Positions 23,853 through 32,617 of a stretch of DNA of 41,646 nucleotides are shown here, piece after piece. Source of the DNA: Amycolatopsis orientalis DSM 43388 (GTDB lineage Bacteria > Actinomycetota > Actinomycetes > Mycobacteriales > Pseudonocardiaceae); the NCBI RefSeq assembly GCF_000411975.1, contig NZ_ASXG01000060.1:1-41646 (forward strand), written 5' to 3'. The notes below the pieces were generated by a model. That model was not told where the DNA came from and did no database searches. It worked only from the letters and a program-made list of their open reading frames with translations. The position numbers and the translations under genes were made by a program. Position 1 is the first letter of the stretch; every line of letters starts with the position of its first letter.

Positions 23853-25228
23853 CAGCGGGCGGCGTCCTCGGTGAGCTGCCGGTACCAGTCGTCGTACGGG
23901 TGGTTGGTGGCCGGGTAGTTGACCAGCGGATCGGTGGCCAGGCCCGCGCTGTCGAAATCCCAGCCGCGGACCACGTGCCCGCTCTTGCGCGCGGCGACCA
24001 GGAACGCGGATTCCTTCGCCGGGGCCCCGTAGAACAGGCCGTCCTGCAGTTCGGCCGGATCGCCCTGCTGGTATTCGTCGAAGGCGACCTGCTGGTACTG
24101 CACCCGGCCGCCGGCGACCTGTGCGGTGGAGTAGCGCAGGGTCTGCGCCGGAGTGGAACCGTCGGCGCCGGTGGCGACGGAGATTCGCCCGGCGTTTGCC
24201 TTGTCGTAACGCGGATCGGACGTTTTCGCGTTGCCGGTCCAGGTCACCGTCCCGCCGGACGCGTCGAGCGTGCCGCGCCACTGCCAGTTCTGGTCGCTCG
24301 CCTGGCTGCGGTGGATCTCGCGAAGCCCGGAGCTGGTGAACGCGACCGTCGGGAGCACCCCGTTGTCGTACTGATGGCTTGCCGACCAGCGGATTTCGCC
24401 GTCCGCGCCGAGCTGTCCGGTGTGGTACCAGAGCGTCGTGGCGCTCTGCGACTGGTGCACTTCGACGATCCGGCCGTAGTCGTCGAGCGCGACCGCCGGG
24501 GTCTGCCCGCTGTCGTACCGGCCGTGCCGCTGCCAGGAGACTCGTCCGTCGGCGCCGAGCTGCCCGGTCCAGTACCAGAGCGCGCCGCCGCCGGAATCGT
24601 GCACCTCCACGACCTGGCCGCGGCCGTTGATCGCGACCGCCGGGTGGTATCCGACGTCCCGCCGATACGCGGCGCGCGTGCCGCCGTCGCCGGAGAGCAG
24701 CGGGAGCACCTTGCCGCGCAAGGAATCCGTGGTGGCCCCGGTGCGGTAGGCGGCAGGCGAGAGCAGGCGCGGCCCGAAGGCGGCGCTCAGCTCGGCGTTG
24801 ACCGCGGCCAGGTTCCCGGCGGCGAACGAGTCGTTGTCGGTGAGGTCGTCTTTCAGGTCCAGCATGACGACGATCGGCGCGGCGTCCGGATGCGCGGCGG
24901 ACCAGGCGTTCACCACCGCGAGCCAGTCGCGGAGGTTGTCGGACGCCGGGTTGCCCGCGTGGTCGACCAGGTCGCCGGGCGAGCTGTGGCCGATGCCGTA
25001 GTCGTGCCGGGTGGCGTAACCGTTGTCGTGGATGTCGAATTCGATGAACCGGACACCGTGGTCGAGCTGGGAGGAGATGGACCCCTTCGCGCCGTCCACG
25101 TTGCCGGAGTAGCTGTTGTGCGTGGCGGCGAAGACGGTGTCGGAGAAGGGCTGCGCGGCGTTCGCTGGTGCGACGCCGAGCGCGGTGCTCACGGTGGCAG
25201 CGAGCGCGATCGTGCGGAATCGGTGCAT
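23852..25228 (-). CDS. Secreted PI-PLC X-domain-like phosphodiesterase with inserted repeats
   Basis: The 458-residue protein has a Sec signal peptide (MHRFRTIALAATVSTALGVAPANA). The PLC-like TIM barrel begins with TVFAATHNSYSG (first catalytic His), then GVRFIEFDIHDNG and VVMLDLKDDLTD. At about residues 205-350, three or four repeats of roughly 50 residues are inserted (HPAVAINGRGQVVEVH, TPAVALDDYGRIVEVHQSQ, LPTVAFTSSGLREIHRSQ), each followed by an LWY.TGQLGADG strand. The barrel then resumes (GHVVRGWDFDS). The family cleaves phosphodiester bonds, classically in phosphatidylinositol. The repeats look like a beta-propeller or lectin-like insert that could bind a surface. Confidence 0.75.
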   Translation of the reverse strand: MHRFRTIALAATVSTALGVAPANAAQPFSDTVFAATHNSYSGNVDGAKGSISSQLDHGVRFIEFDIHDNGYATRHDYGIGHSSPGDLVDHAGNPASDNLRDWLAVVNAWSAAHPDAAPIVVMLDLKDDLTDNDSFAAGNLAAVNAELSAAFGPRLLSPAAYRTGATTDSLRGKVLPLLSGDGGTRAAYRRDVGYHPAVAINGRGQVVEVHDSGGGALWYWTGQLGADGRVSWQRHGRYDSGQTPAVALDDYGRIVEVHQSQSATTLWYHTGQLGADGEIRWSASHQYDNGVLPTVAFTSSGLREIHRSQASDQNWQWRGTLDASGGTVTWTGNAKTSDPRYDKANAGRISVATGADGSTPAQTLRYSTAQVAGGRVQYQQVAFDEYQQGDPAELQDGLFYGAPAKESAFLVAARKSGHVVRGWDFDSAGLATDPLVNYPATNHPYDDWYRQLTEDAAR

Positions 25229-25301
25229 TCAGACCCCCAGGTCGTCGGGCTGTCGGCGAAATACGAGCGATCTTGGCAGAGATTCATGGCATGTTCTCCT
25301 G

Positions 25302-26060
25302 ATGCGGGAAAACGACGAGGAAACGTTCGCTGAGCACGTGGCCGATCTGCTGTCCGGCCTGCCCGGCGCGGAAGCGGTCGCACTCGGCGGTTCGCGGGGG
25401 CGCGGCACCCACCGGCCGGACAGCGACTGGGACTACGCGGTGTACTACCGCGGCGCGTTCGACCCGGACGACCTGCGCGCCCTCGGCCTGCCCGGGACGG
25501 TGTCGGAACTGGGCGAATGGGGCGGCGGGGTCTTCAACGGAGGCGCGTGGCTGACCGTCCAGGGGAGGCCGGTGGACGTGCACTACCGGGACCTGGACGT
25601 GGTCGAGCACGAGCTGGCGGAGGCGCGGAAGGGCCGGTTCCGCTGGGAGCCGCTGGCGTTCCACCTGGCCGGGATCCCGAGTTACCTGGTGGTGGCGGAG
25701 CTGGCGCTGAACCGGGTGCTGCGCGGGGAGCTGCCGCGGCCGGAGTATCCGGAACTGTTGCGGGAGAACGCTCCCAAGTTCTGGCGTGCTTCCGCGGAGC
25801 GGACGTTGGAGTACGCGAAGTCGGCGCATGTCCGGCATGGGCGGGTCGTCGAGACCGCGGCTTCGGTCGGGGTGGCGGCGATGCAGGCCGGGCACGCGGT
25901 GCTGGCGGCGCGCGGGGAGTGGGTGACGAACGAGAAAACCCTGCTGGAGCGCGCCGGGCTGCGCGGGATGGACGACGTGGTGGCCGGGATGGGACACGAT
26001 CTGGTCGGCGCGTTCGCCACGGCGTGCGCGCTGATCGGTCAGGCGGTCGGTGCCGAGTAG
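25302..26060 (+). CDS. MNT-type nucleotidyltransferase domain protein
   Basis: The 252-residue protein has the minimal nucleotidyltransferase motif ALGGSRGRGTHRPDSDWDYAVYY (GS...DxD) with a third acidic residue in VDVHYRDLD. A helical C-terminal domain follows (ALNRVLRGELPRPEYPEL, TLEYAKSAHVRHGRVV). Such proteins transfer nucleotides to small molecules such as aminoglycosides or to proteins, and some are antitoxin-like. ATG 25302 follows a TTCTCCTG stretch, so the ribosome site is poor. It lies 153 bases before the ATP-grasp gene in the same direction, but its own hydrophilic substrate is unknown. Confidence 0.8.
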   Translation: MRENDEETFAEHVADLLSGLPGAEAVALGGSRGRGTHRPDSDWDYAVYYRGAFDPDDLRALGLPGTVSELGEWGGGVFNGGAWLTVQGRPVDVHYRDLDVVEHELAEARKGRFRWEPLAFHLAGIPSYLVVAELALNRVLRGELPRPEYPELLRENAPKFWRASAERTLEYAKSAHVRHGRVVETAASVGVAAMQAGHAVLAARGEWVTNEKTLLERAGLRGMDDVVAGMGHDLVGAFATACALIGQAVGAE

Positions 26061-26213
26061 CCGGAAACCGTTGCGGTGCAACAGATTCTTCGTGCGCGGC
26101 CGAGTCGGACGGGAAGGATCCGTTTAATTCAGCGGAAATCGGGTACCCCTGTTCAGTACGGCTGCGGCCGCCGCGCCGTGGCGAGCCGCACGTGCTGAAC
26201 GGAGGAACGGTCT

Positions 26214-27455
26214 ATGCCACAGTCCGAGACGGTCGCGAAGGATCCGGACAAGGGATACGTAGCGCTGCTCGGCTGGTCGCTCAACGCGGTCGAGGCACTC
26301 GACCGGTTCGACCGGCGCTACGTCGTGGTCGCCCCGGATTGGGCGGAGAAGTACTGCGTCGAGCACGACATCCCGTACATGTCGTGGAATTTCGAGCGGC
26401 TCAACGACCGTTCGATGGAGATCGCCGAGATGCTGCACGAGGAAGGCGTCGACGTCGCCATCCCGCTGTTCGAGGAGACCGTCGAATGGGCCGGCGCGAT
26501 CAACTCCGTGCTGATGGACAACCCGCGGCTGTTCGGCCAGGCGATGCTGCTGCGGGACAAGGCGCTGATGAAGCGCCGGGCGCAGCTCGGCGGCATCCGG
26601 GTGGGGATCTTCGAGGAAGCGCACGACCGCGAAGACGTCGTGCGGTTTCTCAAGCGGGTCAACCAGACCCTGCTCAAGCTCGACGGCGACCCGAACGATC
26701 CGATCCACCTCAAGGCGTTCGACAAGGCCGGCTGCCTCGGGCACCGCGTCATCCGGACCCCCGACGAGATCGACACGATCCCGGAGGAGGAGTTCCCGGT
26801 CCTGATGGAGTCGCATCTGGACGGCTGGGAATTCGCCGTCGAGGCGTGGATCCACCGCGGCAAGGTCAAATTCCTCAACATCTCGGAGTACGTCACGCTC
26901 GGGTACTCGGTGTTCGTCCCGGCGACACCGGAGCTGGAGCGGTACCGTCCGCAGATCACCGCCCAGATCGAGAAGCTCGTCAAGACCTTCGACATCGAAT
27001 TCGGTTTCGTGCATCCGGAGTACTTCGTCACCAGCGACGGCGAGATGTACTTCGGCGAGGTCGCGTACCGCCCGCCGGGCTTCAAGGTCTTCGAACTGCT
27101 CGAACGCGCCTACGGCTTCAACGCCTACCAGGCGCTGGTCCTGTCCTTCGACCCGAAGACGACCGAGGAGGAGATCGACGCCTTCTTCCCGCGGGAGGTC
27201 GTCGACGCGACCGGGGTCGCCGGCTGCTTCGGGGTTTACCCGCGCCGCCGGGTGGTAAGCGAGTTGCGGATCCCGCAGGAGACCGAGGACGACGACTACT
27301 ATGAGTCACACGACCTGACCGCGCCCCTGGAGGAGACCGTCACGAAGAGGACCGCGTTCGGCACGCACTGGGGTCTGCTGTACTTCTTCGGGGACGATCC
27401 CTACCGGATGCGCGACCTGCTGAAGGAGCAGGAGGAACTGGACTTCTACGTCTGA
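26214..27455 (+). CDS. ATP-grasp ligase-like protein
   Basis: The 413-residue protein has a pre-ATP-grasp Rossmann-like domain (GYVALLGWSLNAVEALDRFDRRYVVVAPDW). The ATP-grasp fold follows: QAMLLRDKALMKRRAQLGGI, a small-lobe strand QTLLKLDGD, VLMESHLDGWEFAVEAWIHRGKV, and a Mg-binding end FGFVHPEYFVTSDGEMYFGEVAYRPPG. The layout fits carboxylate-amine or carboxylate-thiol ligases acting through an acyl phosphate, the role also seen in dipeptide ligases and peptide-modifying enzymes. ATG 26214 follows GGAGGA. The next gene starts 39 bases after its stop, so the two form an operon. The acceptor is unknown. Confidence 0.82.
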   Translation: MPQSETVAKDPDKGYVALLGWSLNAVEALDRFDRRYVVVAPDWAEKYCVEHDIPYMSWNFERLNDRSMEIAEMLHEEGVDVAIPLFEETVEWAGAINSVLMDNPRLFGQAMLLRDKALMKRRAQLGGIRVGIFEEAHDREDVVRFLKRVNQTLLKLDGDPNDPIHLKAFDKAGCLGHRVIRTPDEIDTIPEEEFPVLMESHLDGWEFAVEAWIHRGKVKFLNISEYVTLGYSVFVPATPELERYRPQITAQIEKLVKTFDIEFGFVHPEYFVTSDGEMYFGEVAYRPPGFKVFELLERAYGFNAYQALVLSFDPKTTEEEIDAFFPREVVDATGVAGCFGVYPRRRVVSELRIPQETEDDDYYESHDLTAPLEETVTKRTAFGTHWGLLYFFGDDPYRMRDLLKEQEELDFYV

Positions 27456-27494
27456 GACCCCGGACGAGTCCGCCACCCCGACCGAAGGACGCAC

Positions 27495-29516
27495 TTGGAG
27501 CCGAACGCCGACGTCACCGGCACGACCGCGACGCTGGCCAAACGCGTGGCGGCGCTCGACGACGCGGTCGCGGCCATGGCCGCGACCCGCGACTTCGGCA
27601 AGCACACGAAGCTGCGGCGGGTGCTGGAAGCGCTGCGGCGGGTGCTGCTGCAGCCCGACGGCGCCGCCGCGGTCCGGGCCAGGGCACGGGCGCTGGAGGA
27701 AGCCGGGGTCTTCCAGGGCACCGACTGGGACACCCCGGAGATCCTCATTCCCGCGCTGGTCGGCCCCGGCCTGCACAGCGAGAACACCGACACCGTGGTG
27801 ATCGAGGCGACCAGCGAACTGCGGATGCTCGCGGTCGCGTGCGGCGACTACGAGCATCCGACGCTGCCCGCCGAGGACGCCCGCGTCTTCCTGTCGCAGG
27901 TGCTCGGGATGAACCTGGAGCTGCTGTTCACCCCGCCCAGCGAGGCCGAGCGGACCAGGCAGGGCCGGACCGCGCAGCTCATCCGGGACCTGCTGCGGTA
28001 TCTCGCCGACCAGATCGGCTACGACAGCATCCTGGACAAGGTGGTCGAGGAGATCTGGCGGATCCTGCGCCAGCGCCCGATCCAGGTCGACCAGGTCAAA
28101 TCGCTGATCACGCGGATCTCGATCTACCGCGGCGATCCGGACGTCGACCTGGGCGGGTCTTCGGTGCAGGGGCTCGACCGGCTGATCACCAGCCTGTTCG
28201 GGACCACCGAGGCGTGCCGGGAGGACCCGGGCGTCGACGTCTTCCGGGCCCGGCTGGAGGCGATGGACGCGGCGAGCCTGCAGTACGAGGCGGCCGGATT
28301 CGCCCGCGCGATGCACGACACCGGCCTGGTCTCGCCGTACCACGCCGAACTGCTGCGGTACCTCGCGCACGAGAGCGACTACCTCCTGGGCGAGGCGCTC
28401 GGCCTGTCCGACGTGGGCCGGAACTGCCTCATGCGCTACCACGACCTGGTCCACCGGCTGATCGAAGAAGCCGTGCACCCGCAGACCGCGCAGTGCGTCT
28501 ACGGGCTGGCGCTGCTGCTCGACCGCGGCATCCTCTACGAGCCGCCGGTCGTGCCGGCGCTGTGGCGGCAGCTCGCGCTGGAGCTGTCCGCTGCCGCGCG
28601 GGAACGGCTGACGCTCGTGTTCGGCGACCAGCCGAGGCCGGAGGCGCGGCTGCTCGCGGGCGTGCTGTCGATGCTGGGCCAGCCCCTGGGCGTCGGGCAG
28701 GGCGACAACCCGACCTGCCAGTCGGCGCGGGCGCTGTCGATGTGGGCCTACAACGACCCGGACTACCTGCTGCAGGTCGTGGTGTGGGCGGCGCGCGACG
28801 ACGAGATCGTCATGCACTTCGAAGGGCAGCCGGTGTCGTCGAAGGAAAGCGGCGCGGGCCTGTCCGCCGGGCTGCCCGCCGACCTGGACCCGGTGTCGTC
28901 GCTCGTCGTGCCCCACCTCGACCGGATCTACGCCGAGATGGGCCGCCGCTGCGCCGACCGGCCGGGCGATCCGCACCGCTGGGTCAACCCCGAGTTCCAC
29001 GGCTGGTGGGCCTCCCGCGGATTCCGGATCAACGTGGACGTCGCCACCGGCAAACTGGTCGACCTCGACGATTTCCTGCGGCAGTTCCACGCGAGCTACC
29101 ACCCGTCCTACAACGGCGAGCAGCCGCTGATCCACCCGCAGCCGGCCGGGATCGCGGTCACCGACAGCGCGGCCCGCTACGTCGGCTGGCACGCGATCAC
29201 GATCCTGCGCACCGCCCCGGATCCCGAGGACGTCATGCGGGTGTACTTCTACAACCCGAACAACGACAGCGGCCAGGACTGGGGTGACGGCGTGGTGGTC
29301 TCCACCGCGGGCAACGGCGAGCGGTTCGGCGAGGCCTCGCTGCCGTTCGACCAGTTCGCGTCCCGGCTGTACATCTTCCACGTCGACCCGCGAGAGCACG
29401 GAGAGCCGGAGAAGGTGCCCGCCGAGGACATCGCGCGGATCATCGGCTACCTCGAACGGAGCTGGGGCGCGGACCGGCTCCCCGCCGGGACGTTGCAGGC
29501 GGCGCCTCAGCGCTGA
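27495..29516 (+). CDS. Uncharacterised 673-residue protein with a papain-like Cys/His/Asn C-terminal domain
   Basis: I do not recognise the whole protein. Residues 1-390 are predicted mostly helical (LTRISIYRGDPDVDLGG, LLRYLAHESDYLLGEALGL), with no membrane helix or signal peptide. Residues 395-650 look like a papain-type fold. GQGDNPTCQSARALSMWA resembles a nucleophile helix with Cys408 and a preceding Gln, GWHAITILR gives His566, and YFYNPNNDSGQ gives Asn587, in the order and spacing of cysteine proteases and transglutaminases. TTG 27495 has GAAGGA 5 bases upstream; GTG 27546 is the alternative. It probably cleaves or transfers an amide or ester made by the ATP-grasp partner. Confidence 0.65.
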   Translation: MEPNADVTGTTATLAKRVAALDDAVAAMAATRDFGKHTKLRRVLEALRRVLLQPDGAAAVRARARALEEAGVFQGTDWDTPEILIPALVGPGLHSENTDTVVIEATSELRMLAVACGDYEHPTLPAEDARVFLSQVLGMNLELLFTPPSEAERTRQGRTAQLIRDLLRYLADQIGYDSILDKVVEEIWRILRQRPIQVDQVKSLITRISIYRGDPDVDLGGSSVQGLDRLITSLFGTTEACREDPGVDVFRARLEAMDAASLQYEAAGFARAMHDTGLVSPYHAELLRYLAHESDYLLGEALGLSDVGRNCLMRYHDLVHRLIEEAVHPQTAQCVYGLALLLDRGILYEPPVVPALWRQLALELSAAARERLTLVFGDQPRPEARLLAGVLSMLGQPLGVGQGDNPTCQSARALSMWAYNDPDYLLQVVVWAARDDEIVMHFEGQPVSSKESGAGLSAGLPADLDPVSSLVVPHLDRIYAEMGRRCADRPGDPHRWVNPEFHGWWASRGFRINVDVATGKLVDLDDFLRQFHASYHPSYNGEQPLIHPQPAGIAVTDSAARYVGWHAITILRTAPDPEDVMRVYFYNPNNDSGQDWGDGVVVSTAGNGERFGEASLPFDQFASRLYIFHVDPREHGEPEKVPAEDIARIIGYLERSWGADRLPAGTLQAAPQR

Positions 29517-29630
29517 CCTCCGTCAGCCGAGAGCGACCGCGGCGTCGACGGGCGGTGCGGGTCGGGGACGGGTTCCGGTGCGGAGCGTCCCGGAGGTTCG
29601 CGGAGCCGTTCCAGAACGCCCACGCCGTGC

Positions 29631-30500
29631 TCAGAGGTCGAATTCTGTTCCGTCCGGCGGCAGTTCCGCTCCAGCACGCAGCACTGCGGCGTGTTCCGCG
29701 CCCTCCGGGGCTACGACGGGATTCGTGTTGTTCAGATGCGTGTAGGCCCACCGGGTGGTGCCCGGGCGGTTCGCGAGCATCGGCAAGGTCTCGGAGATCG
29801 GTAGGTGGCCCATCGCTTGTTGAGCGGCTGGGTTAGCGGTGGAGGTGGCGATCGTGAATTCGGTGCCGCCGTAGAAGGTGCCGTCCAGCAGCACGAGGGT
29901 TGCGTCGCTGGTGAATTCGTCGAAGCCGGGCGGCCAGCTGCGCAGGCAGGGCGCGTAGACGAGGGTGCCGCCGGTTGCCGGGTCGTGGATGCGGTAGGCG
30001 ACGACCCACGGGCCGGAGTGGGCGGAGGCGCGAGCGTATTTCGGTTGCTTGTCGCTGACCGGCAGGGAGGTGATCCGCAGGCCGTCGAGCGTGGTTTCGG
30101 TGGTGGGGTGCCAGGTCCACTCGTGGTACTCGCTGATGATCCCGCGGGCCGGGAAGTGTTCGGTCACTGCATGCAGGGCGGCGGCCGGGGCGTGGACGGT
30201 GAGGGTCTCCGCCTCGCGGAGCATGAGCAGGCCCAGGGTGTGGTCTAGTTCGGCGTCGGTGAGCAGGACGGTGCGCAGCGGTGTCTCGCGCGGGCCGGGT
30301 CCGGCGCGCAAGGCTGGGGTCGCCAGGATCTGGCTGCGGATGTCCGGCGAGGCGTTGAGGAGATGCCAGGTGCGGCCGTCCGCGCTGAAGGCGACGCTGT
30401 CTTGGGTGCGCGGCGGAGCGTCCGAGGTGCACTGTGCGCAGGCGCAGTTCCACTGTGGAAAGCCGCCGCCGGCCGCGGTGCCCAGCAGGATGACCTTCAT
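29631..30500 (-). CDS. pqqB: PqqB, metallo-beta-lactamase-fold protein of PQQ synthesis
   Basis: The 289-residue protein opens MKVILLGTAAGGGFPQWNCAC, the near-invariant PqqB start. It carries the metal-site region TDAELDHTLGLLMLREAE, LLDGTFYGGTEF and HLNNTNPVVAPEG near the end. PqqB is thought to hydroxylate the crosslinked dipeptide derived from PqqA before the final PqqC step. Length is normal for the family (about 300). The ATG overlaps the pqqE stop in ATGA, so translation is coupled. It is last in the operon and converges with the papain-like gene. Confidence 0.93.
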   Translation of the reverse strand: MKVILLGTAAGGGFPQWNCACAQCTSDAPPRTQDSVAFSADGRTWHLLNASPDIRSQILATPALRAGPGPRETPLRTVLLTDAELDHTLGLLMLREAETLTVHAPAAALHAVTEHFPARGIISEYHEWTWHPTTETTLDGLRITSLPVSDKQPKYARASAHSGPWVVAYRIHDPATGGTLVYAPCLRSWPPGFDEFTSDATLVLLDGTFYGGTEFTIATSTANPAAQQAMGHLPISETLPMLANRPGTTRWAYTHLNNTNPVVAPEGAEHAAVLRAGAELPPDGTEFDL

Positions 30501-31570
30501 CGGGCCGGGCCGCGCGGGACTAAGTCCGAAGTGGACGGTTCGGCGAGGATCAGGTCGACGGTGCCGCGGTGCGGGGAGCGGGAGCAGACGGGGTCGGCGT
30601 TGGCCGCGTCGCCGGTGAGCTGGAACGCCTGGCAGCGGCAGCCGCCGAAGTCGGCAGTGCGGCGGTCGCAGGTGCGGCACGGGTCGCGCATCCATTTCTC
30701 GCCGCGGTAGGCGGTGAAGGACTCCGAGCGGTACCAGATGTCGGCCAAGGAGGTGTCGCGGACGTTGTCGAGCTTGAGGGTGGTGATCACGCTCGCGGCG
30801 GGGCACGGCAGGACGGTGCCGTCCGGGGCGATGGTGAGTTGCCGTGCGCCCCAGCCGTGCATGCACGGTTTAGGGAACGGCTCGTAGTAGTCGGCGACGA
30901 CGTAGATGATCTCCATTGTGCCGCGGAGGCGTTCGACAGCCGCACGGACTACGGGTTCGGCTGCGGCGAGTTGCGCGCGCGTGGGCATGAGAGCGGCGCG
31001 GTTGCGCAGGGCCCAGCCGTAGTACTGGGTGTTGGCCAGTTCGAGGCGGTCCGCGCCCATCTGCTCGGCCAGCGCGATGATTTCGGCCAGCTGGTCGTGA
31101 TTTTGCCGGTGCAGCACCACATTGACGGTCAACGGGAGGCCCGCGGCCTTCACGAGTTCGGCGGCGGCCAGTTTTCGGTCGAAGGCCTTCGCGCCGGCGA
31201 GCAGGTTCGCGCGGTCCGGGGTGGCGGCTTGCGCGGAGAGTTGGACGTGGGCCAGGCCCCGTTCGACGAGATCGTGCAGCCGGGGCTCGGTCAAGCCGAG
31301 GCCGGAGGTGACAAGGTTGACGTAGCAGCCGAGGCCGCTCGCGTGCGTCACCAGCTGCGGAAGGTCCGGGCGGGCCAGCGGTTCTCCGCCGGAGAGGTGC
31401 ACCTGGAGCACGCCCAGTTCCCGGGCCTGGGACAGCGCGTCAGTCCAGTCCGCAGTGGACAGTTCCGCGGCTCGGCCGACGAGTTCCACCGGATTGGAGC
31501 AGTACGCGCAATGCAGCGGGCAGCGGTGGGTCAGTTCGGCGAGCAGCCCGAGCGGCGCGGTCACGTCCAT
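30497..31570 (-). CDS. pqqE: PqqE, radical SAM enzyme of PQQ synthesis
   Basis: The 357-residue protein has the radical SAM CX3CX2C cluster motif HRCPLHCAYCSNP (Cys17, Cys21, Cys24) near its start and VHLSGGEPLARPDL for SAM binding. A SPASM C-terminal domain with auxiliary cluster cysteines follows (CMHGW, LPCPAA, CRTCDRRTADFGGCRCQAF). PqqE joins the Glu and Tyr side chains of PqqA by a carbon-carbon bond, with PqqD presenting the peptide. Its ATG lies inside the last 10 bases of pqqD, so expression is coupled. Confidence 0.95.
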   Translation of the reverse strand: MDVTAPLGLLAELTHRCPLHCAYCSNPVELVGRAAELSTADWTDALSQARELGVLQVHLSGGEPLARPDLPQLVTHASGLGCYVNLVTSGLGLTEPRLHDLVERGLAHVQLSAQAATPDRANLLAGAKAFDRKLAAAELVKAAGLPLTVNVVLHRQNHDQLAEIIALAEQMGADRLELANTQYYGWALRNRAALMPTRAQLAAAEPVVRAAVERLRGTMEIIYVVADYYEPFPKPCMHGWGARQLTIAPDGTVLPCPAASVITTLKLDNVRDTSLADIWYRSESFTAYRGEKWMRDPCRTCDRRTADFGGCRCQAFQLTGDAANADPVCSRSPHRGTVDLILAEPSTSDLVPRGPAR

Positions 31571-31833
31571 TCGAGCACCCGCCGTTGTCCGAACCTGGCC
31601 AGCACGGCTAAAACGTCGCTCTCTTGGACGCCTTGATAGCGGCCGCGCAAGCTGGTGACGATGCCGGAGACCGGGGTAGCGCCGTCGCAGAGCTCCAGGA
31701 CTGCGGCGGCGGTGGAATTCGGCACCAGCACGCCTTCCGGGAACAAAAGCACATGCGTGTCGCGGACGTGATCGAACGTCAGGCGCACGCCGGCCCGCAG
31801 TTTCGGCACTGACGCGGCAGTGAGGGTCTCCAT
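31561..31833 (-). CDS. pqqD: PqqD, peptide-binding chaperone (RiPP recognition element)
   Basis: The 90-residue protein has the winged-helix PqqD fold: PKLRAGVRLTFDHVRDTHVLLFPEGVLVPNSTAAAVLELCDG with the family LLFPEG..V.N.TAA.IL.LCDG pattern, then VTSLRGRYQGV and VLAVLARFGQRRVLEW. It binds the PqqA leader and delivers it to PqqE. The start is 4 bases after the pqqC stop, with a GAGGAG site inside the end of pqqC. An upstream in-frame start at 31959 lies within pqqC and is rejected. Confidence 0.93.
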   Translation of the reverse strand: METLTAASVPKLRAGVRLTFDHVRDTHVLLFPEGVLVPNSTAAAVLELCDGATPVSGIVTSLRGRYQGVQESDVLAVLARFGQRRVLEWT

Positions 31834-31837
31834 CGGT

Positions 31838-32536
31838 TCACTCCTCGGCCGCGGCGCGTTCGATGGAGTCGAGCATCGACCACAGGACATCGCATTTGAA
31901 CGACAGCGCGGACACCGCTTTCTCTTGCTGCTCGCGGGTGACACAGTGCTGCACGACAATGTCCAAAGTGTCCTTGCCCTCGCCGGAGACCTTGTCGATC
32001 CGGTCGGTGAAGTACGCCAGGTCGGCGCGGGAGATCCAGGAATAGTTCGCGAGGACGTCGGCCACGCGCTGCTGCATCAGATGCCCGGCGAACATCTCGG
32101 TCAGCCCGGAGGCGACGGCTTCCACCCAGGGTTTGGTCCGGGCGAAGGCGACGTAGGCGTCGACGGCGAACCGGACCCCGGGGGCGACGTGTCGTTCGTC
32201 GAGGACCTCGGCGCGGTCCAAGCCGACGGCAGCGCACAGCCGCAGCCAGCGTTCGGTTCCGCCTTCGCCCTCGATGGCGCCGTCGTGGTAAACGATGCGG
32301 TCGAGCCAGATCCGGCGGATTTCCGGGAGGGGGCAATTGCTGATGATCGCCGCGTCTTTTTGCGGCAGCAGGCGCTGGTAGTACCAGCGGTTGGCTGCCC
32401 AGAGTCTCAGTTCGCGCCCGGTCAGTTCGCCGGCGTGCATCCGCTGGTGGAACGGATGGCTGCCCCAGTACCGGCCGGCGAGCCCGCGCAGGGCGCCGGT
32501 GAACTCCGCCGGACTCATCGGGTGCACAGTGGACAT
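31838..32536 (-). CDS. pqqC: PqqC, pyrroloquinoline quinone synthase
   Basis: The 232-residue all-helical protein carries the family blocks HPFHQRMHAGELTGRELRLWAANRWYYQRLLPQKDAAI, CPLPEIRRIWLDRIVYHDG, APGVRFAVDAYVAFAR, LTEMFAGHLMQQR and LAYFTDRIDKVSGEGKDTLDIVVQHC. PqqC is a cofactorless oxidase that closes the ring and removes eight electrons in the last step of PQQ formation. The length is slightly short of the Klebsiella protein (251). It is separated from pqqA by 81 bases that contain a strong hairpin. Confidence 0.95.
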   Translation of the reverse strand: MSTVHPMSPAEFTGALRGLAGRYWGSHPFHQRMHAGELTGRELRLWAANRWYYQRLLPQKDAAIISNCPLPEIRRIWLDRIVYHDGAIEGEGGTERWLRLCAAVGLDRAEVLDERHVAPGVRFAVDAYVAFARTKPWVEAVASGLTEMFAGHLMQQRVADVLANYSWISRADLAYFTDRIDKVSGEGKDTLDIVVQHCVTREQQEKAVSALSFKCDVLWSMLDSIERAAAEE

Positions 32537-32581
32537 TCGCGTACTCCGGGATTCTCGCTGAGCGGTACGGTTTCCGGGAGG

Positions 32582-32611
32582 GGACGGGACCGCGGCGGAC
32601 CGGCCCCGTCC
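32582..32611 (-). terminator. Stem-loop between pqqA and pqqC, likely attenuator
   Basis: Arms 32601-32611 and 32582-32592 pair over 11 bp with one G-U and an 8-base loop. It starts 7 bases after the pqqA stop. Such a partial terminator or mRNA-stabilising stem would give more pqqA message than pqqCDEB, matching the excess of pqqA transcript known from methylotrophs. Confidence 0.6.
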
Positions 32612-32617
32612 GGCGGG

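Noticed and set aside
26061..26213. An ECF-type promoter (GGAAAT with a GTACGG-like -10) before the ATP-grasp gene
   Set aside because: The match is too loose to support without a mapped start site.
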